This document shows positions 9,904 to 21,227 of a stretch of DNA of 64,000 nucleotides, one piece after another. The translations under genes were made by a program, and so were the position numbers. How positions within the stretch are numbered: position 1 is the first letter of the stretch; every line of letters starts with the position of its first letter. Source of the stretch: Sorex araneus (Eukaryota; Chordata; Mammalia; Eulipotyphla; Soricidae); contig NC_073305.1 in NCBI RefSeq assembly GCF_027595985.1, positions 116,344,114 through 116,408,113 on the forward strand. The letters run 5' to 3'. Below the pieces are notes generated by a model. The model searched no databases, was not told the origin of the DNA, and saw only the letters and a program-made list of their open reading frames with translations.

Positions 9904-10159
9904 GGACTGGTCCATGCTTTTAAGCCAAGTGGTTCCTGTGTTTTCTTTGTCCTCCCAGTTTGTGAGGGGAAGTAGAGTGACCACATGAGGACTCTCTCCA
10001 CAGTGATTTGTACAAGAGCTTGTGAAAATATGGTGGGTGAGAAGGAGTCTGGAGCTAAGGCCAAACAGGTGCAAGCTGAAGTGGCAAACTAGTCCAGATG
10101 CTAAAACACGTTAGGTAACATAGCACACAGCTGTGTCAGCTTCTCATTGCTCATCCTCA

Positions 10160-10262
10160 TTTAATAGATGAGATTAAGTAACTTGCTTTGGAGTGTAAGT
10201 GGTTGCTGTGCCCCTGGAATTCAAACCCACTGTAGCTGCTCAAAGACTCACTCTCCTTCGAG
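10160..10262 (-). mobile_element. MIR-like ancient SINE fragment
   Basis: CCTCATTTAATAGATGAGATTAAGTAACTTGC followed by GGAATTCAAACCCACTGTAGCTGC resembles the reverse complement of the MIR core and head. MIR is shared by all placental mammals. Identification is by eye. Confidence 0.5.
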
Positions 10263-10559
10263 GAAGCCCTGTTCTTGCTCATTAAAAACCAGCAGCCCTG
10301 GGCAATGACTTACTTGTACATGTATCGGTCCAACTAGTTTTGGAAAGCTCTAAGAATCAGGCCAGTGTGTGTGCAATCTTACAACCCAGCATGCAATGCA
10401 GTGTTGTTGAGTGAGTATATATTTACTTACAGAAGCCAAAGATAATGCATTCCCATCGCTTCCAGTTTTCCAGGTTTTAGTCCTTGTTTACTACTGTCAG
10501 CATGTCTTGTAAATTGTTTATTATGAGACTTTCCCAAAGTCTGTATACCACCCCTTCCT

Positions 10560-10738
10560 TCCTTTCTTCTTCTTCTGCCACACTGGTGATGCTCGGGGGT
10601 TAGTTACTCCTGGCTCTGCACTCAGGAATTACTCCTAGTGAAGCTCAAGGGACCATGTAGGATGCTGGGGATTGAACCCAGGACTAGGTCTGCTGCATGT
10701 AAAGCAAAAGTCTTACCTGCTGTACTATCTACTCACCC
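10560..10738 (-). mobile_element. SINE-A with small insertions
   Basis: CTGCCACACTGGTGATGCTC to TATCTACTCACCCC. A GTTA and an ACTAG insertion interrupt an otherwise collinear copy. Confidence 0.82.
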
Positions 10739-10740
10739 CC

Positions 10741-11247
<507 letters not shown>

Positions 11248-11484
11248 TACTCTCTCTGGTCCCTGTTTTCCTTTCCTTTTCTTTTTTCTTATTTCAATGT
11301 TTTCACATTCAAAAGCCTTTACCTTATTGCTAATTGTTTAGCACAAGTCAAAGTTTTCAAGAAGTGAATGGAACCCAGTATAAAATGAAATGCTTCTAGT
11401 TACACTGGTTTTTGAAGGTTTTCAACCACTGATTTAGGATGATGCAATTTGGGGAGGTGGGGATGCAGAATCTGGGCTCCCCTC

Positions 11485-11613
11485 AACGGTGATCAGAGGT
11501 TTATCTTCGATCTATGCTCTGGGGCTACTCCTAGCACTGTACTAGCGGAACCAATCACAGTCAACTGTGTGCAAGGCGAGTGCTTTAACCTCTGTATGAT
11601 CTCTCGAACTCCC
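11485..11613 (-). mobile_element. SINE-A, very old
   Basis: GATCTATGCTCTGGGGCTACTCC ... CAACTGTGTGCAAGGCGAGTGC. Confidence 0.6.
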
Positions 11614-11846
11614 AGCTGAAGCCATTTTAACTTTAGGATTGTACTTGTCTTCAAGGGCAAAGAGGAAAAGCTAGTGTGGGGGGTAGCCAGCCTGGACTCG
11701 GGTGATGGAGCAGGCCAGCACAGCCAGTACAGGCTGCAGCCCGAGGAGGTGGGGTTGGAAGGTATCATGTACCAGGTCTAGTGAAAGGCACTTACAGCAT
11801 GGGCTCTGGGGAGAGCAATTCAGGCTTTTCCCATTTTTCTGATTCT

Positions 11847-12003
11847 TTTCTTTTTGTTTGTTTGTTTTTGTTTTGTGTTTGCTGGGCTCAGGGGCTACTC
11901 CTGACTCTGTGCTAAGGAATCACTCCTGGCAAGCTAGGGAGACCATATGTGGTGCTGGGGATCAAATTGGGGTCTGCTATGCAAGTGCCATACTCACTGT
12001 TCT
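11847..12003 (-). mobile_element. old SINE-A interrupted at its head
   Basis: GCTGGGCTCAGGGGCTACTCC to AGTGCCATACTCACTGTTCT. Its head continues at 12180 (TACTTACTATTCTATGTCCCTGAG) after a younger SINE. Confidence 0.75.
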
Positions 12004-12179
12004 TTTTTTTTTCTTTTTTGGGTCACACCCGGTGTTGCACAGGGGTTACTCCTGGCGCATGCACTCAGGAATTATTCCTGGCAGTGCTCAGGGGACCATA
12101 TGGGATGCTGGGAATCAAACCCAGGTCGGCCACGTGCAAGGCAAATGCCCTACCCGCTGTGCTATCGCTCCAGCCCCCC
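12004..12179 (-). mobile_element. SINE-A, complete, nested
   Basis: Near-consensus. Flanked by TACTCACTGTTCT (11991-12003) and TACTTACTATTCT (12180-12192). Confidence 0.92.
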
Positions 12180-12192
12180 TACTTACTATTCT

Positions 12193-12490
12193 ATGTCCCT
12201 GAGCTTTAATTTTTTTTTTCAAACCAGGAAGCATCATGCTCCTTTACACCAGGAAGGCTAAGGTGCTGGGAGATGGTGTTGGGGGAAGAACTGGAAACCC
12301 AGTTGACTCTGTGCACCACCACCAGCTGGTCTTAGACATCGATGCCATCTTGCTAAGTGTAAATGCAAGTGATCAGAGAGGGTGATGGATGGGCTGGAGA
12401 AGAATGAAAAGTTCTTGAACCATTTTGAAAGGCAGCTTAGTCCCTTTGGAATCCATAGAACAAAGCTGTTGGCAGGGATGCAGGAGTAGC
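12193..12490. other. no recognisable feature
   Basis: Unique 3' flank. Nothing supportable was seen. Confidence 0.4.
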
Positions 12491-12507
12491 CAGTCTGAGA
12501 ATCCTTA

Positions 12508-12688
12508 TTTTATTTATTTATTTTTTGCTTTTTGGGCCACACCCGGCGATGCACAGGGGTTACTCCTGGCTCTGCACTCAGGAATCACCCTGGCGGTGCT
12601 CAGGGGACCACATGGGATGCTGGGATTCGAACCCGGGTTGGCCGCATGCAAGGCAAACGCCCTACCCGCTGTGCTATCACTCCAGCCC
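12508..12688 (-). mobile_element. SINE-A, complete with 17 bp TSD
   Basis: CAGTCTGAGAATCCTTA is repeated exactly at 12491-12507 and 12689-12705. The A-tail is (TTTA)n on this strand. Among the youngest-looking copies. Confidence 0.96.
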
Positions 12689-12952
12689 CAGTCTGAGAAT
12701 CCTTAATGTGCCCTAGAAATAGATATTGTGGAATAAAATTTACAAAATTGAGCGTGGAAGTTACAGAGGTTTTGAGTTCACCAAAGAGGAGGGAAAGAAC
12801 CCCCCCCCCCTTCTTTCCCCATTTGGCTGCGAGGTGCCAAATGTGCTTCTCCACCAGTGACATTTCTAACCTCTGCTGCCAACCTCAGCAGCTAGAAAGA
12901 CTGGAACCCCACCAAATTGTAGGAGGTAGTGGTGAGATGGGTGTGGGTGGGG

Positions 12953-13102
12953 TGCAGGGACATAGTCGAGGAGATAAGGCACTTGCCTTGCATGTGGCCG
13001 CGGCCAGCACGTGCACTGCACACCCCCCTGAGCACATCCAGAGGTCACTCCTGAGCACAGAGCCAGGTATAGCCCCTGAGCACTGTAGGATGTGGCTCCC
13101 CA
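12953..13102 (+). mobile_element. SINE-A, old
   Basis: GCAGGGACATAGTCGAGGAG to TGTAGGATGTGGCTCCCC, with a disrupted B box (GGCCGCGGCCAGCACG). Confidence 0.65.
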
Positions 13103-13154
13103 CTTCATATGAGAAGGGCTTGATTTGCAGTGAAATAAGTTGGTCAGACAGCCA

Positions 13155-13285
13155 CCAGTAGAGTGACTAAAGCACAATGCCTTGCATGCAACCAACTCCA
13201 GTTTGATCCTCAGCACCACATATGGTCATATGGTCCTCCCCACCCAAACCAGAGTGGCCTCTGGACCCTGAACACTGCCTGGGAG
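13155..13285 (+). mobile_element. SINE-A, old, 3' part lost
   Basis: CAGTAGAGTGACTAAAGCAC ... TCAGCACCACATATGGTC, with CATATGGT duplicated in tandem. Confidence 0.6.
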
Positions 13286-13678
13286 CATCCCTCCACCCCG
13301 TCAACTGAAGACTTTTTCCATCTCAGTATGCCTTTCCTGGCACCTAGAACAGTTGGAGATCTCCTGAGTTCCAGGCGGCCTTGTTCAGTCAGGATGTTGT
13401 CACAGACCCATCAAGCCAAGTGTTTGTTTTGACTTTTAATCAGTTGTGATTCAGCCCCTCCCCTGGGGACGCTGGGATGATGGGGCTGGGGGAGGGGTGG
13501 TAGTCACCCTAGGATGTAATGGCAGCAGCGGTGCTGGGTGGGAGAGGCTTTGTTTGTTTGCCTGAAGAAGGAAGATTTCTATGGGGGCACTGAGCAATTT
13601 TATTTTTCTGAAAAGGGGGCAGTTCAAACACATTTGGGGATCTCTTGCTTTCTATGGTTAATGGCCATTTTCTCCCTT
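13286..13678. other. no recognisable feature
   Basis: Unique flank sequence with no supportable element. Confidence 0.4.
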
Positions 13679-13783
13679 TGTTTTTGGGCACACCGGGCTG
13701 TGCTCAGGGCTTACTCCTGGCTCGACACTCTAGATTGGTGGAGTCCTGCGTGCAAGGCAAGCATCCTATCTGCTCTGGCCCCT
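13679..13783 (-). mobile_element. SINE-A, internally deleted
   Basis: Tail TTTTTGGGCACACCGGGC and head CAAGGCAAGCATCCTATC are joined with about 60 bp of body missing. Confidence 0.65.
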
Positions 13784-13974
13784 AACGACCATTTATTCCT
13801 TTAGTGAAAACAGGTCCCACCTGTTCCAACTGCAAAGAAGTTAAAACCCACCCTGGCAGGGAGGGGAGGGGGGTGCGGCCCCCCGGGTGTGTGTGTGTGT
13901 GTGTGGCGGTGGGGAAGGGGCTAATCACAACTCTCTGGCTTGAATTCTTCCTCCAGGCAGCCCTTATTTAAAAA

Positions 13975-14265
13975 AAATTTTTTTTTAAACTTAAAGAACT
14001 GTGATTCACAAAATTACTGATAGTTGAATTTTTAGGTGTACAGTATTTCAATACCAATCCCTCCACTAGTGGTCCCATATTCCCTCCCCCCATCCAACCC
14101 CCCACACCCCCTGCCGTCAACAGATCTAGTGGTTGCAACTTAGATCTTATGTTTTCGGTGTTGGTGAGTCTGTTTTGGATATATGGCTATACTGTTCTAT
14201 AGCCATATAATATTCTCCTTCCACCCTTGTTCCCCCATCCCTTTCTGTTCTCTTTACCCTGCCTT
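13975..14265 (-). mobile_element. probable LINE-1 3'UTR, older subfamily
   Basis: TTAAAGAACTGTGATTCACAAAATTACTG ... CAATCCCTCCACTAGTGGTCCC shares wording with 50165-50345 and with the reverse-strand L1 3' ends at 32717 and 61990. No coding part remains. Confidence 0.5.
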
Positions 14266-14277
14266 GGCCCTCATTTT

Positions 14278-14451
14278 TATTTATTTACTTTGAGGGGGGT
14301 CATACCTGGCGATGCTCAGGGGTTACTCCTGGCTCTGCACTCAGGACTTACTCCTGGTGGTGCTCAGGGGACCATAAGGGATGCTGGGAATCAACCTAGG
14401 TCGGCCTTGTGCAAGGCAAACGCCCTACCCACTATGCTATCGCTCCAGCCC
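14278..14451 (-). mobile_element. SINE-A, complete
   Basis: GGGTCATACCTGGCGATGC to GCTATCGCTCCAGCC. Weak TSD CCTCATTTT / CCTCATCTT. Confidence 0.88.
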
Positions 14452-15320
14452 CTCATCTTGCTTTTTTTCAACATGATCTTCCCCTGCGCAGCCAAGGCCT
14501 GTGCTCCACCTCCCTGCCCGGGACCACCATCCTGTTTTCAATGATCCTGTTTTCAAACAATCACCATGATGTTTTGGCGATTCCTCTCCTTTGCTCCTTT
14601 GAATCCCTCCTCAGTTAGCAGAGTGCCTTGGAGGTCACTGAGGAAGAAGACAGCTTAATTTTCACTTTGGGCATGGGGTGAAAGCCCCCCTCTCACGCCC
14701 CTCCCTCCCCCACTTGTCCACAGAATGGAGCTGTCCACCTCAGGCACGTCCATTACCATGCACGGCCTTGCTCAGGGCTCAGTACACCCTCCTGCACAGG
14801 GTTGCACAGGGTTGCCTGGCCAGCCTGGCCACCTTTCAACACCCCTTTCCCGCCCCAAGCCAAAAAAAAAAAACAAACCCAAATGTCAATAATTTAATGA
14901 GCCTTTGTGGTTCTAACATATTTACTCCCTCACCGAGCTCCTGCAATTCCCCACCATCCATTGTATTCTGGCATTTTGTTTTAAGTCAAACTTTCTATTT
15001 TGAGATAATTGGAGATTTACCTCCATTTGGAGGGAACAATACCTTTCACTTAAGTTTCTCCCTGTGGTGACATTTTTGCCTAGCTATAGAACAAAATACC
15101 CAAACTGGGAAATTGGGTTTAATGTCTTTTATCTACTCTCAGAGGCACTAAGGATTTTAATTCCGAGGAATCCCATTAAGCATTACTGAGAGTTTTTAGG
15201 TTTCTAATGAGATGAATCAGGTAGCAGGTAAAGGTCCAAAGGAGAGGCAGAGAGCGCTGGTCTCCTAGGAGAATGGCCTTCCAGCTCTCGCCTACAACAT
15301 GGGGCCAGGGACTGAGAAAG
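14452..15320. other. unique sequence just 3' of BACH2
   Basis: No repeat family recognised. GT-rich sequence immediately past the poly(A) signal (TGTTGTAGG on the minus strand at 15292-15300) could serve as the downstream element. Confidence 0.45.
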
Positions 15321-15349
15321 CAGCACTTTGCAATGCATAATGATATGTC

Positions 15350-15355
15350 TTTATT
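15350..15355 (-). promoter_or_regulatory. BACH2: BACH2 distal poly(A) signal AATAAA
   Basis: TTTATT on the plus strand is a canonical hexamer in mRNA sense. A GT-rich TGTTGTAGG stretch lies about 50 nt downstream. It is the last good signal before the repeat-rich flank. Confidence 0.6.
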
Positions 15356-15438
15356 TCATCAACAGAAATGGTGTCCAGACAAAATGCAGTTAACACTAGC
15401 AATTCAACTGAGTGAATTTTTTTTTTTGCACAATAGTG

Positions 15439-15446
15439 TATTTACA
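15439..15446 (-). promoter_or_regulatory. BACH2: Pumilio-type motif UGUAAAUA
   Basis: TATTTACA on the plus strand, close to the poly(A) signal. Confidence 0.45.
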
Positions 15447-16652
15447 ATGAGTAAATGACATTTCAATTCATTAGTTCATAGCAATGCTTCTTTTCCCAAA
15501 AAGGTAAAAATTCTTAGTTACAGAGAGTAAGCAACAACAGCCATTTCATTTTTTTTAAAACTTTTTTTACAATAAAAACCACAAGAAAAACCACAATCAC
15601 TTAGGAGAAAAAAAAAAGACAGGCCTAAGAACTAGTACAATAAAATGATGCATTGGATCAAGTTACATTAATCGCATAGAATCTGTGTAAAAAGTATGTA
15701 GAAAAACACCTGATGTAACCTGTTACAGTCGTTGACCAGTTGTGAGAGGTACAGAGGGTTATACAGGTAGATATGTGTGAAAACTGTCCATATTGTTCGG
15801 CCTGGGGAGGAAGAGGAGGAAGAGGCTACAGTTGCATACGCTGAGAAGACCCTGTTTTGAATATGGCCTCTGGATTTGTAAGGCATAGATAAGAGGTGCA
15901 CTTGCATCAGACTGTTCCGGAACAAATGTCACAGTCCCTTCTGGCCTCACACACAAAGGCGGTGCTTGCCTTGAACGGCTCACTGGGTCTAACCAGCACC
16001 CGAAGCTCCCGAATTCATCTGGAATCATCCTGATCACTCGCTAGAAGTGGCGGGTCTTTTGAGTCAGAGCATGAAGGGCATCTCAGCACTCACACGTGCC
16101 ACGGGCACGGTCAGGACTCAAGTGGAGGGCACCTCTGTGCCTCCAGACATGTTTTGGTAGATTTAGCATCAATTGGTAGGTTAAAACAACAACAACAACA
16201 ACAACCCTTTGACCCAGTTCCTTCACTTTCTCTTGCAATATGTGTCCGATCACCCTCTTGGGAGCATTTGGCACGGAGTGTGAGGGTACCTGAAATCAGA
16301 GGTCTTGGTGCACTTCTGCGTCTAAGGAGGGCCACTGTTTGATCTGAGGTCAATAAAGTGGAATGAAAATGAAAGAGTTTATCCACAGCTCGCAGAGAAA
16401 CGCAGACACCATGTCACCACGGGTAAATCAAAGCTACAAAGATGGGCCTCTGCACCCATGTGGGTATTCGTCACAAAATGGCAGCATCATTTTCATATTA
16501 CAATTTAAAATGCACTGATATTCATTTGATATAAATATTATCTCCCAGGGTGGAGTGTAGGAAAATACTATACACTTACTTTGCTTTGCAAGAAATGTTT
16601 TTGCACCGTCAGTTGAATAATTTATCCTCAATCTGCCACAATGGGTCTTTTC

Positions 16653-16660
16653 TATGTACA
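16653..16660 (-). promoter_or_regulatory. BACH2: Pumilio-type motif UGUACAUA
   Basis: TATGTACA on the plus strand, in the mid 3'UTR. Confidence 0.45.
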
Positions 16661-16937
16661 GTTACTATCTGTGTACACTATTTGTGCACAAATAGGTCCT
16701 AGTCTACAGCATCCGTCTTCGATGCCTGGGTCATGAGAAAGCTCGGGCAGTATCAATACACAGCTCGAACCAAGAAAGCCTCCGCACTCACGAGCTTCCT
16801 GGCCCCACACCCCTGTGCCGCGAACCGCCTCCCAGTCACGGAACCGACAACAGAATCCTCAGTGGGGAGAAGAAACACAGACTCCTGGTACAGCAAACAG
16901 TTTAGTTTCCTCATGAAAAAAAAAATGTTCCTTCGTC

Positions 16938-16945
16938 TATTTACA
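16938..16945 (-). promoter_or_regulatory. BACH2: Pumilio-type motif UGUAAAUA
   Basis: TATTTACA on the plus strand, 278 nt from the preceding motif. Confidence 0.45.
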
Positions 16946-17651
16946 GTGATTTGAGGACAAAACTCGATTCCTGCTCCCTTCTTGACCCTTGACTCCTAAA
17001 CCGAAAGCAACAGAGGAACGATTTTGAAGTCCTGTATGAAGCAGCAATTGGTTTCCTAGGGGGCATCCTGTCTAGACCTAGGCAATCTGGGACACAGAAG
17101 AGGGTGGCTGACTTGTCCTCATTGGGAGAGGGTCATGTTAATTCCTGGGATGCGGGGCTGCTCCTGGTGGCCGGACTTTGTGGATTCTTAAAAGGCTTAT
17201 ATTTTCACACCTTTTAGTTTCTTTAATGGCAATCAAAAAAGTATTGGACATGTAGACCTTGCTCTCGTGTAACAATCGCACTCAAGTCCACACTGCAGTC
17301 TGAGAGTCTCGGAGTCAGCCTCTCAGGCCCGGCCCGGTACTGGCCCCTGCCCTCCTTCAGAAGGAGCAGGGCGGTCAGCATACTCATCGCGAGCCTTTCT
17401 GTTTGCTTGTTTGTTTGAAACTTCCTTGGGAAAGCGACACAAGGATTAAATCCAAAATTAATAGTGCATTGTAAAAGCAGCATACCTTTAGAAAGAAAGT
17501 TAATAAATTACTTGTATAATATACAAAATAAGTTTTCTACTGCAGCATCACCTCCGACGCCTGAGTCATTGCTAGGAAACTGGTAAGAGCAGGAGTAAGG
17601 TTGGCTAACTTGGTCAGCTTGTTCAACCGCGGATTTGCTCCTTTAGGGCTT

Positions 17652-17666
17652 TTTATTTATTTATTT
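17652..17666 (-). promoter_or_regulatory. BACH2: internal AATAAA cluster in the 3'UTR
   Basis: In mRNA sense the stretch reads AAAATAAATAAATAA, overlapping hexamers that could support a shorter 3'UTR isoform. Confidence 0.35.
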
Positions 17667-18423
17667 TTAATAACTGTTTTGTTCCGGAATCAGTAGAGGA
17701 AAGAAGTTTGCTTTTATTCAAGGCACCCCCCTCGAGAATGCAGAGAAACAAACAACAGACAGCAAAGCACTCGCTTGCCAAAACCCTGACCAGCCTGAAT
17801 GAAGGGAGGCGGACATATGGACACAAGCAGATGCAAGGGAGGACGAGACTCAGGCCATGCTAATGAGGCCAGTGACCTCCTTAGTGGTCTTCACTCAACA
17901 ACCCAGATTCCAACACACACCCCCTGCCCCTGTCCCCGCATCCTCACACCCTTTGAGGACACATTCAAGGAGATGGGATGCAGGGATCTTCCTACAGCCT
18001 GTTTTTGGAAACACCTCTGTTCTTCCAGCGCTCTGCTTTTTTCCTTAAAACCCAAACTAAATGGCACCCTGTGGTGACAACACATCCATACTTTTGCTTT
18101 TTAAGGGAAGATCTGGGATAGACTAAGAGATCCCATAGAAAGGAGATGGGCTGGTGTTTCAATGCCACTGAAGTGAATTGGAAGTCTGGGCTCCTGCACT
18201 CCTCCCTCTGAATCAAGCTCAAAAGACTCTCAACAAACACATGATTCAGATTTGCAGGAAACACAGACATGTCACATACACAAAGCCTTGTGTGGCTGTT
18301 CATGCTGGACAATGAGCAGAAGGACAGCTTGTTTCAAGTCTCCAAGAAAAAAGTTTTTCTGAGCAGTATGTGTGACCAGTTCCCAGGACAGGATTGGGCT
18401 GGGGAGGAGGAAGAGAAGTGGGG

Positions 18424-18480
<57 letters not shown>
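18424..18480. repeat. (TG)n microsatellite in the 3'UTR
   Basis: About 28 uninterrupted dinucleotides, (CA)n in mRNA sense. CA repeats in RNA are known hnRNP L binding sequences. Confidence 0.95.
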
Positions 18481-18481
<1 letters not shown>

Positions 18482-19021
18482 GGGTGGAGGATGTGGGCTG
18501 AACTAAGGTGTAGACAGGCAGTAGAACCTGTCCCTCCCAGAAGTGGCCGCCACACAGCTCAGAGTCCACTGAACAACAGAAACTGGGAAACGGATGGAAT
18601 GTGGTCCAGGCCACTAGTTACACATGAGTTGTGGGCAGAATAAATAACAGCAGCGAGCTGGTTTGGATGTGGCTGTGACAGGAGCAGAAAACATTCCTTT
18701 TTTGAAAGAGGAGGTCACTTGAAAAAGACAACGAGAGTTGAAAAACCAAATATAGCAGGCTGATCCCATAGCTAATTTGGATGTTCCACGGACTTTGCAA
18801 GGAGCTTCAAGCCCACCACTTTCCCCACAGAAGCGAATCTCACAGTGAAGCATGGAACTATTTTACCAGGCCAAGAAATCCCAACCACTGGAATAACAAA
18901 TGGCAGATCCAGCCCAGAGCCCTCTCAAAAGCTTTCAGACAAGCACCCACAGACACACACAGGGGAGCATGAACAGAAACCCAGAGGCAGGTTTTAAAAG
19001 TGGAACCGTTTGAAAAGTCTT

Positions 19022-19025
<4 letters not shown>

Positions 19026-19052
<27 letters not shown>
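19026..19052. repeat. (ACAAA)n short tandem repeat in the 3'UTR
   Basis: Five or so AAAAC units, read as GTTTT on the mRNA strand. Confidence 0.85.
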
Positions 19053-20382
19053 AACCAACAAAACCCAAAATCCTACTGAATGAACAGACAAGTTTCTGGC
19101 ATTCATACATAGTTAAACATTGAGCATTAATATTTGTACAGAAAAAAGTTAATAATACTAAAACATGTTACTATGAGTTCACTTTTTCCCTACGTCATAT
19201 ACTAATTTCCCCTTTCACATGCAGCTTTAATATTGTCCAAACAATGGCACAAATAAAGAAACGAAGTCAACTGTCTAGTCCCCCCGGCCCACCACCCCAC
19301 CCCACATCAAACCCTCAGGGACTTTCTCCTGTAGCCAGGCCCTACGGCAGGAGGCAGGAAGCAGAGTCCCACTCCTCTGGGTGCAGATCACGGGCACACC
19401 TTCCTGTAAACGTGGCCAGGCCAACACGCCTTCAAGCCAAGGGAAGCTGCTCTTAAATATATGTGTGTGTATGTGTGTGTGTGTGCGTGTATGTGCGCGC
19501 GTGCGCTGCCTGTGTTGTGTTGGGAAGGTAGGAGGGGTCAACTTGGGCCCCTGGCCATACCCTGTCCAAAGTCTCAGAATGAAACCTGCCTTTGGACCAG
19601 CAACCAGTGGGCAGGCCTCCGCCTTAACTCAAAGCTTTAGGAGAAAGACTGGAGAAAGAAATGCTTTTGCCCGCATCGGGGACAGACTCAGGCTCCCCTC
19701 CTGTCCTGCTCTCTCTTCTCTGGACCAGCTGCCCTTCCCTGGAAGGCTCCACGGAGGGCAGGACCCCCCTCTACTCCCTCAAGCCCTGCCCAAGGCTTTC
19801 CACACAAGCCTGCACTGTGGAGGCTACATCTTGGGAGGCGGGTCCTGGGTGCAGGCAAAGGTGCCGGGTCCACCATGTCCTTCGTAGGAGAAGGTCTGAC
19901 ACTTCCTTGGAGCCGGCCGAGGCTGGGGGAAGTGCTGAAATGAATGGAACGATTCCCTGTGCGATTCCATTGTCCTAACTTGATTTCTAGGAGCCAGTGC
20001 CTACTGAGTTCTGGTAGGAAGTCACGAATTCCTGCTGTTTTGATGCACTTTTGAGCGAGATGTCCAAACTCTCTTCCCCACTTTGGAATTTGGACACCCT
20101 GCATCGGCTCTGGACTCTATCTGCATTTCCACTTTGCGTAGGGAAGGGTGAGGAGGAGGTGACATAGAAAAATATTCAAGCAGATTATTGTCTACACATC
20201 CTAGGATGAAGTCATTATTTGGCAAGATTGTTTTTTTTTTTCCTACATCATTATCACCTGAGTGCTTTTCATTAGCTAAAATGTTTTACTTTTTTTTTTA
20301 AACTAAAAGCAAAGAATATACAGTATACTTGAGTGATACTGAAGTGACCACTTCATTTAAGAAAATAGGTTTAACCCAAAAC

Positions 20383-20390
20383 TCAGTGCA
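20383..20390 (-). promoter_or_regulatory. BACH2: miR-148/152 8-mer target site UGCACUGA
   Basis: TCAGTGCA on the plus strand gives a perfect 8-mer complement to the miR-148a/148b/152 seed. miR-148a is reported to repress Bach2 in plasma-cell differentiation. It lies about 0.84 kb after the stop codon. I judge only the seed match. Confidence 0.5.
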
Positions 20391-20824
20391 AGTGGCAAAG
20401 CTGACCATGACTATACAGTATCTGCAGGGCAAAAAAGGAAAAAAAGAAACAAACAAAAAAAGGCAAACAGACCCACAGCACTCAAATGGCACCATCTGAC
20501 AGTGCCCAAACCAAGTCAAACTAAAAAAAAAAAGAAAGGGTCTTAAACAAAAACCTCAAAAAAAAAATTCCAACACTGAATTCCGTCCATAAATAAGTAC
20601 ACATTGAAAGCTGAACCATGAAGCAAGGAAAAAAAAATCGAAAACAAACAGCAAACCATATTAACAATGATCAAACTAGCTCTAGTATCAGAGACCAAAG
20701 GAAGAGGAATGTTGGAACCTGTTTATAAATGAGAAATGAAGTTTCCAGTTTTAGAATGAGAAAATTGAGGCATGCAGGACTTTTGCATATGGAGATATAT
20801 ATATTTCATATATATTATATATAG

Positions 20825-20832
20825 TATGTACA
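20825..20832 (-). promoter_or_regulatory. BACH2: Pumilio-type motif UGUACAUA
   Basis: TATGTACA on the plus strand, beside a TATATA-rich segment at 20795-20825 and about 400 nt after the stop codon. Confidence 0.45.
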
Positions 20833-21227
20833 GTCTAGCTATAAAACTTTGATGTGTATAGAAGCTGTCTTCAATGAAAAAAATTGAACATTCAGAAGAA
20901 ATTCCTGAGATCGGGTTTGTGACATGGGCCACTGAGAGAAAAAAAAAATCCGTGGTGGGGTCCCGGAGGTGACAGAGTCTATCCCTGTGAAGACTGAGAG
21001 TGACCCACAGACAGAGTCGTCGTCGTCACTGTGTTCTTTCCCCGCGTGAGCCAGGGTAGCACCATAGTGAAGGTAACTCTCCACCACTCCTGCTCGAAAG
21101 AGGAGGAAATACTGAGGAACAGTATTGCTGCGAAGACGGCTTGTAGTGTGCACCAAATTCCTTCGAGTTCTTCAGACAACAGGTGAGCAGGCCGCAGGCT
21201 GGCCCGGAGCCCCTGGCGGGGCGGACG

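Larger units (their letters stand above)
15330..21227 (-). other. BACH2: BACH2 3' untranslated region
   Basis: Non-coding sequence runs from the TAG stop at 21228 to the AATAAA at 15355-15350. It is about 5.9 kb, in keeping with the very long 3'UTR known for mammalian BACH2. I see no SINE or LINE in it, while the flanks carry several per kilobase, as expected if insertions are selected against in the mature mRNA. It contains a (CA)n run (mRNA sense), an (AAC)n run at 16188-16205, AT-rich blocks, internal AATAAA clusters, four UGUANAUA motifs and a miR-148/152 site. The 3' end is inferred from the poly(A) signal and the resumption of repeats, not from transcript data. Confidence 0.75.
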
